The notes beneath the pieces are model-generated. The model saw only the letters and a list, made by a program, of their open reading frames with translations, did no database searches and was not told the DNA's origin. The position numbers and the translations under genes were made by a program. 64,000 nucleotides of DNA from Acheta domesticus (taxonomy: Eukaryota > Arthropoda > Insecta > Orthoptera > Gryllidae): contig JAHLJT010000631.1 in assembly GCA_031308135.1 (NCBI GenBank), positions 28,354,271-28,418,270 of the forward strand, read 5' to 3'. Shown piece by piece: positions 1-13,500 of the stretch (position 1 is its first letter; the number at the start of each line of letters is the position of its first letter).

Positions 1-90
1 GCTGAGTGAGAGAAAGAGATAAAAAGAGAAAGAGAGAAATAAAGAGAGAGAAAGAGAGAGAGGGAGAGGGTAAGAAAGATAGGGAGTGAG
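1..90. repeat. (GA)n-rich low-complexity tract
   Basis: Mostly GAGAGA/AAAGAG sequence at the very start of the window. Confidence 0.8.
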
Positions 91-1011
91 ACAGACCGGA
101 AACTCGACATAAACATGGTGGAAAATACCTCGGTGTCTTTCCACCAAGGGTACAATCCATACAATATGAGTTTATTTATTGCACGTCAAAAACAGATAAA
201 AACTCTGTGACGTGGGCAAAAGTGAATTCTGTGCACGTTTTCATAATTCTCTGATCTCTACATTAAGCCATGTACTACTCGTAGTTGAATTAAGAATACA
301 GAACGAAATGAGCGTTTTTTTGCAAAAATTGTTAACAGAATATTCGCTCCGATGTAATAAAATATATTTTAATGGGTAGTTCAAGTTCTGAGATTAATAA
401 AAGAAAATTTCCCTTTAACATATTAATGCCCGAATTAATTATGGGGTGTGGCAGATACATATGATTGGTAGATGAATGGTTACACTCCCTCCATGACATA
501 TTCACCTAATTTAATAAAAATCAACCTGCATCGATAAAATGATAAAAATTATTGAATAAACTTAAAGGACCAACTCGTCACCTGACAACTCTTAAAGATG
601 TTCGACATGTTACACACTTGTTCTCTTTCCATGTGCATGTTATCATCCTGTATGCAATCAGTTCAACCATATTTTTATAATGAATCTGTAAAACACAAAA
701 ATGGTTCCTCATCTGAACAACACTTCAAAGAAGTGTGGTTTATCCCACACCACATCACTTTCTATGTAGTAGGATATCTTTGGCATACTGCCTTCCTCTG
801 AGTGCTTTTTGATGTATATGTAACTAATAGTTTATCAAATGTTTTAACTTTGTTTTGCTCATGGTTATTTGTGTATGCATATTCGATTAAGTATTATTGT
901 TACTACTCTTTCTTTTTTACAATCCAGTAAACAATCTGTATTATTGTCCCTTGTACTAAATCTGTAAACCTCCATTAATTATTATGTATTACTATTGTAA
1001 TGTATATTTTC

Positions 1012-1083
1012 TGAGTCGCTAATGACCTAGCTCGATGCGACTTTAAATAAACAAAAAAATAAACAAAAATAAACAAAAAAACT
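1012..1083 (+). repeat. SINE family B tail
   Basis: Reads gtcgctaatgacctag and gatgcgactttaaataa followed by an (AAATAAAC)n-like tail, matching the 3' ends of the family B SINEs at 35.5 and 56.0 kb. The tRNA-like head is missing. Confidence 0.5.
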
Positions 1084-3384
1084 TGAAAGGACAACTGATT
1101 AATTAATTCACAAAATAATGCATCCATAAAAATATTAACTATTACTGGTTAATTGCGCGCAAATGATATATTTATTAATAATAATTACCATTTAAGGAAG
1201 TACAAAAGGCTTCGTTTGTTCACCAATATTATGAATAGTACCTAAATGGGGAAACGACGGTTTGACCAAAGACTCTTCTTAAAGGTCCCTAGAGTTTGAC
1301 AGAAGGAGTCTATTCTGTTAATTACATGGTTGGTTTTCGGCCATGTGCCGACCTAGGCCGACCTGTGTGAGGAGTGCAGCCGTTGAACACTTTACTAATG
1401 TATAAACTGAAGCCGGAAAACAACAACATGAAATTAAACAAGGGGGAATGAGGTTATTTAGAACATGAAAGTCATCTTTGAATGTTATATTATTCTATCT
1501 CTTCAATTTTACAGTAAAAAAGAGACTTTTTGCAAGAGGGAATCCAAACTCTACTAGACCAACAAAACTACGTAACCATAAATTCATAAAACAACTAGAG
1601 GACTCTAAAAAAATTATTGACAATTTCCGAATGAATAAATACTGCACAATAGAAACAGGACAAGATCACAGAGGGGGAGTACGAAAAAATAATAAATACA
1701 ATAATTTTCTCTGACATTCAAAAAATATATGAGAATGGTTATGGTTGTGTACAAATGCCAGGGAGTTTAAAAGTTTGACCATTACCTCTCCTTGACTAGA
1801 TTGTTGGAAAATTCGAATTTGCCACAACATACTCTCTAACGCTTCTATTTTTGACTCCCTTATTCGCCACCAGGGTCCGACAGTGACCGATTGGTAAAGT
1901 GAACGTCAGGAATTGGGGGGGGGGGAGGAGGGGACAAATAGAATTTAAATATTTATGTCAAGAATTTCTACATAAAAATTGCAAGATGTTAGAAGCTCCT
2001 TATTTATGATATAATTGCACGAGTTCTTTGTGAACATTTGTATCATTTATAATTTTTTTCTTCATAATGCGTGTTTCTTCGTATCCCACAAAGCAATAAA
2101 AGAATGAAATTTTTGTGGTGACATGAATAATTAAAACCAATACATGTGTATGGAACATATTCATTCTTTATTACTTTTTCCTTTATCAACACAGGAAACT
2201 TGCGTCAGTACAATGAATTGTGTCTATCATGAAGATGTATAAATAATAGTAAATAAGTTTACGCATAATAAAGGTCTTCTACAATTAAACTACACTTTAT
2301 ACAGCAATTTTTACACTTTGTTAATTCGAGTAGAGAATGTTCAATCATTATTTTCGATGTATAAAAGTATTGTTCCTTGCATTTTTTCCAGTTATGATAT
2401 CTAATTATTAGTCAGTGTAGTGTGTAGTATAGTTCAATATGTTGAAGAGTACATAACGATTTTTGCACACAAAATCATCACACACATCTATCATATCCTT
2501 GGGAAGATATTTTCTCCGAGAATGAAATACTTTCCAAAGGTTAACAGCAACAAAAATTAATTTACATGACTTCACAAATATATCTCCCACAGAATATTAC
2601 CCTCGAGGTATTTTCATCTATGCATTTATTTCAGCTCATTACACTCGGACGAAAAGTTATAAAATAGAAATAGAATTTAAAATATACATTAACTCCAGGG
2701 AAGAATAATAAACATACAGATCTTTTAGAAAAGACTTACTCTATTTTGCTGTGCCTTGTAGTTATCGAACTTTAACATCGTATGACTAACCCACGAGTGG
2801 TAGCCACGAATTTGGCGGACAATTGGTGGTCCGCGAGAACATTTTTGTAGTCCGTTGGACAATTTAATTGTTTTGGTGGACATTATTTGTGTTTTTTTAA
2901 TAATCTACAAAAAAATAATAGTCAAAGGAATGAAATTATTCTGAATCACAATTTTCCCTACATTTTGCAATAAATTCAAAAGTTGAATTTGTAATACAAC
3001 AAGTCAACGCCTCCCCGTAACGGAATTGAAGCCAATAATTCTGTGAAATAAATATACACATGTATTGTAAACAAGTTGTAATGCCACTCTTAAAAGGCGC
3101 AATATTTCAATAAAATGTCACAATAAGAAATTTGAATCCTTAACTAAACTTCAATCTGTTTGTAATAATTAAGGTAACCTCAATTATTTTGTTATAATTA
3201 ATTTTAAAGAGTTAATGAGTAAAAATTATACTATTTCAAATGTAGATCAATATCAACACAAAACATTAGAGAGGGAACTTACATCTTGCAATGTAAGTTC
3301 CCTCCTATATAATGATTATTTTACAAAAGTATTCATATTTTCAACAAATTTATATTAGTAACCGCTGAAGTTAAATTATAAATC
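1084..3384. other. AT-rich flank without recognised gene
   Basis: Short open frames only, none with recognisable content. It includes a G run near 1914-1927 and a hairpin at 3271-3304. A stretch near 2815-2880 with tggtccgcgagaac looks like worn hAT-type sequence, but this is weak. The stretch 91-1011 is likewise empty. Confidence 0.5.
3271..3304. repeat. Perfect 14-bp stem-loop
   Basis: GAGGGAACTTACAT, a six-base loop, then the exact reverse complement. No downstream U run marks it as a terminator, and it lies about 0.9 kb beyond the Nimrod stop. Confidence 0.6.
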
Positions 3385-4018
3385 GGCCCGGATGTTTATG
3401 ACAAAAATGTTAGAAATGTGCAAGCATTTATGACCTAAAAAAATATAAAAATGTGACCATAAATATGACTTTTTTGATATGACTCGTTGCATTTTCGGAA
3501 AAGTCTAGCACAGTCAAAAATTCACATCTTCTGCTTTGGTGCCCCGTGAAGACCATTCGACTTGCTGAAGTTATTAAATAAATTTTATAGAAGCGATTCA
3601 CCTTGGCACAAAACCTAACACTTCCTTCACATCTGGTGCTTTCTACACTTTCTTTTTCTCTGCCTCTATAGCTTAACCTCTTAATTCACATACATGTATA
3701 CTTGTAGGAAAGACAGACAATTATACACAACAACAAAATTGTAAGAAATTAGATAAGAAATAGATGATATGAGACGACTGCAAGCAAGGGTGCGAAAATG
3801 GAATCAAAAAGGTAAAAATATGATAAAAAATACGAAAAATCATGAAAAAATGTGACCATAATATAAAAAATTAACGGAAAATGTCAAAGGGTAAAAAAGA
3901 GCCAAATTATGACACATGAAACTTGCATAATTTTATTGTGGATAAAATCATGCTTCTCTTACATTTTCCATGGCAATAACGCAAAGAAAAAATATATGAC
4001 GTCATAAACATCCAGGCC
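3385..4018. mobile_element. Short DNA-transposon remnant with inverted ends, just 3' of the Nimrod stop
   Basis: The left end reads GGCCCGGATGTTTATGAC and the right end GTCATAAACATCCAGGCC, an almost perfect 18-bp terminal inverted repeat around about 630 bp of AT-rich sequence without an open frame. No target duplication is clear. A tttatt at 3932-3937 (AATAAA on the minus strand) could serve as poly(A) signal for the Nimrod gene, in which case the element supplies its 3' end; this is uncertain. Confidence 0.5.
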
Positions 4019-4230
4019 TTAATTATAAATTTACTGCGGTCCGGGTGATTGGCGAACACAGCTCACCAGCATATAATACCCATGTTATCTCTGTTCTTTG
4101 ATGGCATTTTCATCAAACGAAACTGACATCAGCACATCCCTCCCCACACGTACATACTGCGATAATCGCCAGTGTCTTCGATCTTCCTCTCCCACGTGCT
4201 TGCACTGCAGGGTGGCCTCGCGCAGAGGCC

Positions 4231-4337
4231 TCAAGAGGCAAGGGGCACGTACAGCGGGTTCTGCATCTGGATGGGAGCGAGCGGCGTGTCCGTCGCCGAC
4301 GCCTCGGAAAACGATGGATTCACGATGTTCGCCGTAT
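4231..4337 (-). CDS. Nimrod terminal exon: cytoplasmic tail with NPSF and NPLY
   Basis: Acceptor ggtttttcag; the first two bases AT join the G left over from the transmembrane exon to give Asp. The exon encodes DTANIVNPSF, an acidic/Thr-rich stretch, then IQMQNPLYVPLAS and a TGA stop at 4233-4231. NPxY and NPxF are known docking motifs for PTB-domain adaptors and clathrin-linked uptake, and adaptors such as Ced-6/GULP act in phagocytosis. Their presence in so short a tail supports a signalling or endocytic role, but this is inference from motifs alone. Confidence 0.82.
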
Positions 4338-7300
4338 CTGAAAAACCAGGATTTGTTAATTTCATGCATGTAGTTAATTATTGAATTATTTCTGACCTCC
4401 GCAATCAACGAGTATCGAGTGGATCTAATGCACTAGCAAAGTTCCAAATGCATTTTCATCAAAATATGGATACTGGTTACTCTTACAGTTCGTAACAGTC
4501 TTGTTTGTACAGTTCGTAATTTGCTCAAAAATCGTTAATTTTATGTGGAAAATTGAGACTAATGGAAAAAATATTACAAGAAAATTGAATTATTCCAGTT
4601 AAATAACATGTGACTTTGTAAACCTAGAAGAAATGGTCTTGAATTTGAAACTCACCAGCATATTTAGAAGCGCGGGAACTAGCTGCTAGGAAGGTTTTCA
4701 AGCAACTAAATGTGCTGGTGAACTTCAAGTGCAAGGCCGTTTCGTCTAGGTGTACAAAGTTACATTTCATTTAACAGGAATAATTCAATTATCTAGGACT
4801 AGTATCCGGATCCCGCCGGAACGCAGTTTGCTCTCACACTCCCCCCCCAATTCAAAGTCTGCGAGGGGCCGCACTGCCAGCTCAGAGCTACTAGTACCGG
4901 AGTCTAAATAATACGCTACTCACATGCGCCGGGAACAAGTCCCTCCTCTTTGCCAGAGTATCGTGCTACTGCCTCGACGAAGCCAAGAGCGCAACAGAGG
5001 GCCATCCGAACTAAGGTCCAGACGGTTCGGGGTCCCATTCCCGTCTCCCCGTTGCCTTCACCTTGAAGTTAATGACGTGAGTACGACCAGAACCTAGGCA
5101 ACCTGACAGGGGGGTATCTGCTCCCCGGCGGACTTCTTTCTGTGGGATCCGGAGCATTCCGAAGAAGGTCCTTCGCCCAATCCTACCCAAAGGTCGACGC
5201 ACCAGGGGCCTAACCAGTGGGTTGCCGGGCAAAGCCTGACAACACGGAGCTTAGCATCACCCACTCCCTCCCTCCATCTTGAAGCTAACGGAGCAAAGGA
5301 CCCGGGTCGGGTTCAAACCCGATCAAAGCCGTCGATATTTAAGGGTGAAAAAATCCTTCGTACGCCTTCCTTCCGAGGAGAAGTAAAGCCGCCCGTCCTA
5401 TGTTAGTAGATTTACTTGCTTGTAAAAGATCCTCAAGCCTAAATAAAGCCTCTGAGCTAAATTCGAATCGCATGATTCGTCGCCCATGGAATACCTTCTT
5501 TCTCCGCTAGTCGGTGAAAGGAGTATAGCGAAATTTGCGTTGTCAGACGGAAGAGCAGGCCTCATGGCCTGAGTCTCGCCACGTAAAATAATAATTCAAT
5601 TGGCAATTCAATTGAGTGTCGCCTTCAAACTCAGGGTCCGGGAGGTCGTCTACATCTCTCCACGCTAAAGCAGTGCTAGTCTCCACGCTAAAGTTTCCAC
5701 TCTCCTCGCTTAAGTCTCAGCAATAAAATGAGAATATACTATGATAAAATTATAGGTGATTATCAAAGTGGTTTTAGGAAAGGAAGAAGTACTACGGGAC
5801 AAATCTTCAGCCTCAGACAAATATTGGAGAAAGCATATGAGCAAAATGTAGAGATTCACCAACTATGTGTATATAGATTTCAAACAAGCATATGACAATA
5901 TAAATAGAAAGGAAATGATAAAGGTACTGTACGAGTTTGGTCTACCATTCAAATTAGTAAGATTAATACAAATTACTCTACAAGATACTAGGAATGTAGT
6001 GAAATTCCAAGTAAAGATATCGGCGGGATTTACAACACAGTTTGGACTAAAGCAAGGAGATGAGTTATCTACTATGTTATTTAACAAATGCCCAGAGAAC
6101 GCAATAAGAAAAAATAGACAAATCCAAAGGGAACAATTATTATAAACAGAGTTGCAGTCTCCGCAGCCGCGCTCCCACTCACCGGAAGTGCTGGAGGGAC
6201 GCCGCCGCCGCCGCGCTCGCCGACGCGCCAGCACCGCCGCCGAGGCGGCCACCGCAGTCAGCAACGCCGCCGCCGCCAGCAGCCCCGCCCACCACGGGAA
6301 GGCCGCCCGCTCGTCGCCCCGCGTCTCCGCCCCCGCCAGCGCCCCGGCCGCTCCCGCCAGCACTGCCTCCGGCCCGCACACCACCGACTCTGCGCACGCA
6401 ACACTCAGAGATTGATTGATTAATTGATTCGTGTTTCCGGGCGAGCCAACTACTTAGGTCATTAGTCCCGTAAGTGTAGTGCGTGGTTTTCTCGGGAGGT
6501 GGCGATGATCTTTTCCCCGCTGGATGGCGAGATCCGGCGCCGACCTACCGTTGACTAGCGAGGTTTTCCCCTCAACCAGGTATCTCCCACCAGCGGGGCA
6601 ACGCCCCAGCCGGGACAAGCTGTAAGCTCCCGACCGGTCTCCCGGCATCTGTGGTAGTGTAGTGCATGTCAGTGTAAGTGTGTGCGTGTGTAAGAGAAGA
6701 GGATAAGACAAGGAAGAGGAAGGAAAGATCGCGCGCGGTCCGTGGCCCGTTTGTTAGGGTACTTCTCCAGCATTCGCCTGGTGTTGGTCGGAGAAACCAC
6801 GAAAAACTACGGATCAGAGCAGCCGGCCGCTACAATTCTCCTCCAGACAGCGACTGAATTCGACCTAGCTGACAAGCTAGTGTCTAATATCCTGCCGCCC
6901 TGGGGAGTGGAGTCCTAGGACCTCCCGGTCAGAGGGACTGCGATGACATTAGGTTGATGCACTGAGCCATCTCTCCTGGTAACACCCAGAGAGTTCTCCA
7001 ATACTTCGATTTATTTAGAGCAGGACTGTCCAACTGGCCACATGGCGGTGCCAAACGGCTGGTCCAAATGACAGTGTCAAATGGTGGAGCCAAATGGCTG
7101 GTCCAGATGACAGTGCCAAATGCCGGTGCCAAATGGCTGGTCCAAATGGCGGTGCCATTTATTCTGGCCCGCAAAATGTTATTAGACAGACGTGAACAGA
7201 CAGACTTGCATCCATGTCGGGCGAGAATACTACATTAACATCCCCTTTATGTAAAAATTAGAAGATTCGGTTATAGCAAACCTGAACCCCGTCTATGGTG

Positions 7301-8461
7301 AACGTAGGAAGTAAATCATGGAAATTAATTAGATCTCGCAAGTTATTAGGCGAGTAAAAGGCCCTTCGGAGCGTGGGACGGTGTTCCAATATGCTAGAGG
7401 CATTGAAAGGTGTCCAAACTGCATTACGGTACATAGATACAGTGGACAGTGCAGAATTAAATATGGAGAGAACACAGATTCTGGAGAAGAGTCTAGAGAA
7501 ATTATCAATGGAAAATGTACGAAGCAAACAATTGAAAATAATTGTTTTATAAGGCCAAATAAAGATATTGATATTTTCAGTTCGTACTGTTAATGAATTT
7601 TGCTGTATCTCTATTTTTAAAATATCGCTGTAGAGAAATTCTATTTAATTTTGGTATCATCGGATATAGTGAACCGAATATGTTAGCCCCCAGAAGTTCA
7701 CTATAACCGGAGTTGACTGTACTAATTCTGGCAATTCAGTAGTTCATTTACCAATGCATATAACTTGGGAGCGAAAATGTCTATTTTCAAATATAAATAA
7801 TCTTACTTTGTTCGTACTTTTATTCATTCAACTATTTAATGTTAAAAGAGGGGAAGGGATTCTAGAGCTTAAGAAAACGTTCGCAGAATGTTCCACCATT
7901 CGTCACAGTTTTTACTGTTCGTTGAAAAAATTGAATAATTGATTAGCGATTCAACGGCTGCCATTTTCCCGTATGTGTAGTGTATGTTTTATCGCGGGAG
8001 GTGACGGTGACCTTTCCCCGCTGGATGGCTTGATCCGGCGCCGATCTACGTCGGCATGCAGGGGGCGTATCCCCAACCAGTGGGGCACCGCCCCAGCCGG
8101 AACAAGCTCTAAGCTCCCAACTCGTCTCCCGAGAAGTGTGGTGGTGTGGTGCATGTAAGTGTAGGTGTGTATGTAAGCGGTGAGGAGATGACAAGGAAGA
8201 GGAAGGAAAGATCGCGCGCGGTCCGTGGCCCGTTTGTTAGGGTACTGCTCCGGCATTCTCCTGGGGTTGATGGGAGAAACCAGGGAAAACTACCGACGAG
8301 AGCAGCCGACCGCTGGAATTCTCCTCCGGACAGCGGCTGAACTCGATCTAGCTACGCAGGTACTGTCGAAAAGCCTGCTACTGTCGAGTCTGGACTCCTA
8401 AGACCTTTCGGTCAGAGGTACTGTAGTGTCATCAATTACATAGGCGCGTGAGCGCACAAAC

Positions 8462-8513
<52 letters not shown>

Positions 8514-10492
8514 CTACGCGCGCACACACACGCGCGCGCGCACACACACACCAAAAAGTTGTTAGGCTCAAAGACTGGACACATGTTTCTCTATGTATGT
8601 TGAAGCACTGAATCCGAATGTGAAGCCCGATTGTGAAGCCAGAGTTGCGCCATCACCTAAGGTTTTTTAAATCGCGAAAAACTACCGTGAAATTGTAAAT
8701 TGCAAATTTCACGGTGTTCTTTCGCAATAAAAAAAATGGAAAGTGGTGGCGCCACTCTGGCTTGAGTTTCGTATTCAGCACTTCAACAAATAGAGAAACA
8801 TGTGTCGAGTCTTTGGAACTGATAACTTTTTTAAAATTTTGTGTACCTGTGTTATTGATGACTTGAGCTACCTTCGCAGGTATAGTTTTTATTGTTAATA
8901 AAACTTATCCAATTTTCTTTGTGATAATCCTTTATTATTCACCATAACGCAACGTTTCGTAACGTGTTTTGTTAGATCATCAGCTTTCTTAGTGAGCTAA
9001 CTTTTGTCCCATTTTGTTATTTGGCAAGTTTCAACTGTGAGATACTCGAGGACACATTCTGAACTTATCAACTACCTCCCCCAAAATGTTCTCAAGTTTT
9101 GTGTCACAGTTGAAACATGCGAGACAACAAAATGGGACAACAGTTCCCTCATTAAGGAACCTGATGATGTAACCAAACACGTTACGAAACGTTGTGTAAA
9201 TGGTGAATAATAAAGGATTGTCAAAAAGACAATTGGATAAGTTTTATGAACATTCATATATTGACAATCAGAAACAATTCTTCAGTTTGATGTACAAGTT
9301 TTACAGTTGTTGCTTTTTTGTTTCTTGAGAAAGTGAATCCAATGGAATACTCACGGGGATCGCAGAAGCAGAGGCCTCCAGTGGCGGCGGGGGCGGTGGG
9401 TGGCGGCTGGCAGGTGTCGTTGCGGCAGGTGCATCCGCGGAGGCTGGGGCAGGCCGGCCAGGCCGCGGGCGGACCGGCCCCTGGCGCGGGGGCCGGCCTG
9501 GAACAGGGCGCGCTGCAGTCGGGCGGCGCCCACCCGCCCGCGCAGCGACACGCGCCGCCCGCGCCCTCGCACCTGCGCACGCGCGCCCCGCCCCCTATGT
9601 ACACCCCACCCCCCTCTCACAGGCTCCCACTCACGCACGCACCTCACTAGACACAAGCTTCACTAGACACACAAACTTCACTACTCCACTTACACACTTC
9701 ACTAGACACATGCACACACTTCACTAGACTCATGTACACACTTTACTATACACATAAACACACTTCACTAGTCACCTACACACACTTCACTAATCACATA
9801 CACACACTTCACTACACACACACTTTACAAGACACATCTACACTTTACTAAACACATACACCGTTCACTAGACACAGAACACACTAACTAGATACATACA
9901 CACACTTCACTAGATTCATACACACACTTTACTAGATGTATACATACTCTTCACTAGATTCATACACACACTTCATTAGATACATAAACGCACTTCATTA
10001 CATACATACACGCATTTCACTAAAACATATACATACGCCTTTCATTATCCACATACACAAACATTTCACCAGACATACTCACTAGACACACATACGCACT
10101 TACTTCCATCATACACCCTCACACTTTAATCCACCATTCATACATTTTACTACTCCATATATATTCTCACGTTACTATAACATACACAATCACATTTTAC
10201 AACACCATACACAGTCACACACTTTATTACTCCTTACATACGCAATCTGCATTACAATCACTTGAAACCACACTCATACCACATAAAATGCACACATGAA
10301 CACCTCTATGTCAGGTAAATTATATCACTAATACATCTACACATCACACCCCACTCAACATCTTTATCACATACTCCTCCCGTCAAGCACACCACGTACA
10401 TCTACATATACGTATATATCACACATATATTCATCACATATTCATACGTATATATCACAAACATCGCCCCACAAACACACGCATCAAATGCA

Positions 10493-10555
<63 letters not shown>

Positions 10556-13500
10556 CACCACACCATTATACAACCCACATACGAGTATTTCATACCTCAC
10601 CTCACACACCGTAGCCCTGGTACACTCCAACACTCCACACATACCATACATTCTCTCTCTCTCTCCCTCTCCGTTCTTCCATACACACACCACACACAAG
10701 CGCCCCTTTGTACAGCGGCCCCTGCATACCAGCATCCAACTGGACGTTCAGAACAAATTGAAGAGAAAGATTTTGCTCACGATAAGTGGATCCGGGTGTA
10801 ATCTCACGAAACCTTATCGACAATCACACCAGGTGTAGACAATCATGCCCATAAAACAATAATATTAAATAAGATTTTTTATATGAAAATTATATCGTCA
10901 ATAGTAGTGAAAAGTTCTGAGGTTAAATTACAGCGGTGTTAATTCATTTTTAGATATTTATAATATATTTACTTCAGCTCTTTTAAACAAAAAATGTGAA
11001 ACGATATGACTGATTTTAAAATGTAATTTCGATCATTTAATATTTATTTGTTTTGATAATTCTATTTATTTTGAAAACGAGTTACAATACACAGAAAAAG
11101 AAAGGAATGTTCTTGCTTGTCTATCATCGTATCTCTCAACTCTTCAGCATTTCCAATTTAAGACATGCAGAAAGGGTCCCCCCCGATAAGATGGTAAAAA
11201 GTTCCCCTCAACCAAATTACATATGAGTGGTTACACTATAATTCTAACACAAAAATATTATTTTTGAAAGGTTTCTTAGCCTCCATCCTACCACCCACAC
11301 CCCTATACAGCCAAAAACGTGTTTTTTTAATTTCATTTTTTTTTCGACAACTGAACACTATTTTATCAGACTGAAAAAATATGATAAATAAGAACACAAC
11401 TTGGACTATCAGAAAAATATTTTTCAATATTTTCTCAGACCCAAATTCGAACACAAAAAATATTTTCGAAAAAACAAATCAAGAAATGTTTTTTACTGTG
11501 TCTTAGAAGCCTGGAACAGGCTCGAAAAAAATGTCAAAGGTTTCTCTTTACACACGAATTGTTGTGTATTTTTTTCAGATTTTTCCGATTACTGGGCTGC
11601 AGTTAAAAAAATAAAAACCATTTTCCCGCCTTTAAAACACCTGGGCTTTCAATATACTTTCAAACTGACTGCAACGGTTCTCTACATTTTTTTTAGTGTT
11701 TATTATACATTTGTATACATTGCTGTATCACCCAATAAAGTTTTGATTTTGGAATATACTTACGAAGTATCATTTTTAAAGCTTTCTAATCCTTTGTATG
11801 AGAATATCATACGCTAAGGAAAGATAATAGTGTTTGGCAGTTTATTAAATAATAATTCCGTCATATTTGAGGGATAATTGGGGGACATTTGGAAAAATCA
11901 AGGGGAAGAGGTTACACCCAGATTTACAAGAACTGTTTTACTTGTCTTAGAACACAGACACTGGCACGAAAATAATCTTAAAACTTCATCTCAGAATGCT
12001 TGTGAATTTTTTTCATATTTTTTTAATAGCTGGGTCATAGTTTTTAAAAAAAAACTAAGACATTTGTAGTCAACCACTTGGCAGTTCGGTAGTTGCTGAG
12101 TCCTAAGCACGTGCGACCTTGCTTGAGGAGGAAGGCCACAGAATAGCAGCTAAAACGTTGACAACTGAGCCTAGAACGCGGCGCCTCCCGGACAGATAAA
12201 TAGTAACGCATTGATTGCGGAAGCCTGTGGTCTCACGTCTGTAGATTGTTTCAGACTAGAGAAAAAGTTGTCTTTTCCTTTACCTAAGTATTTGTTCTTG
12301 TATACGTATAAATATGGAGACACTCGTACAATCTGTACACGTGCGAAAACTCTGCACTTTGTAAATAATAATTGTACGAAAATTGAAAATTGATTTAATG
12401 TAGCACCCAACTGCAAACGCTCATCCCCCGAAAAGTAGTTTACGGCATTATAGACCCGGTACTGTGCGAGAGAATTCATTCCAATATTGCTGAGCGTTGA
12501 GATAAAAATTCGCAGAAAATAAAATAGTCCCGTTAATTTTATCGTGAAAGATAATTTCAGTATTTTCCTTCAATTTAATTTTACATTGATATCGGCTTCT
12601 CTTTTCTGTCTATCTGTGCTACGGAAAAGGCGCACCCAAAAGAACTAGTATGGAAAATTGTAAAATAGGATGATCATGAAAGTGGTATTTTGAAAAATAC
12701 ATCCCAACAACATAATCGGGGCCTAATAAGTTCCCCTTCACTTCCCCACTGTCCCCCATGTATCCTGCACACGAAATGTCCCTTATCATTTCCCCATTTG
12801 TCATCTACCCGTCCCCCAAAACATGTGTGTTAGAATTTACTTGTTCTCAAAAAAAGGCGTGTCCCCATGAGACAAGCAAACCTGGTTTAAAAGGCCTAGG
12901 AAGCATCGCTTCCGAGTTATTTACCATTACAATGTGTGTTGCAATAATCTTTTTTTGTATGTCATAATCTGCAAACTTCTATTTTTTCTTCTAAAATCTG
13001 TTTGATGTAGGATGGGGTGTAATTCTTTATCCACCAGTATCACACTTACAAGGTCTTGTGTCGATTGTTTCTTATAAATTGCCAAAACTATCGTCTTTCC
13101 GTAGCATACGATTACTTATGCAAACGATTAGAAAGCTTTAAAAATGATACTTCGTAAGTAGATTCCAAAATCAAAACTTTATTGGGTGATACAGCAATGT
13201 ATACAAATGTATAATAAACACTAAAATAAATGCAGAGAACCGTTGCAGTCAGTTTGAAAGTATATTGAAAGCCCAGGTGTTTTAAAGGCGGGAAAATGGT
13301 TTTTATTTTTTTAACTGCAGCCCAGTAATCGGAAAAATCTGAAAAAAATACACAACAATTCGCGTGTAAAGAGAAACCTTTGACATTTTTTTCGAGCCTG
13401 TTCCAGGCTTCTAAGACACAGTAAAAAACATTTCTTGATTTGTTTTTTCGAAAATATTTTTTGTGTTCGAATTTGGGCCTGAGAAAATATTGAAAAATAT

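Larger units (their letters stand above)
4338..6182 (-). other. Nimrod last intron
   Basis: About 1.8 kb. The half nearer the terminal exon is plain AT-rich sequence (4340-4800). Then come repeat E, a family C SINE inserted in it, and an antisense LINE reverse-transcriptase fragment near the 5' splice site. Confidence 0.7.

Noticed and set aside
5755..6086. Active retrotransposon
   Set aside because: Frameshifted, missing motif C, the endonuclease and both ends; only a fragment remains.
10484..10838. Thr/His and Cys/Val open frames
   Set aside because: They are translations of the CA microsatellite.
11401..11817. 138-codon open frame in the fold-back arm (and its twin at 13112-13516) as genes
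   Set aside because: AT-rich with many Phe/Lys/Ile codons and no domain. It is duplicated only because the arms are inverted copies. Kept as a property of the element, not called a gene.
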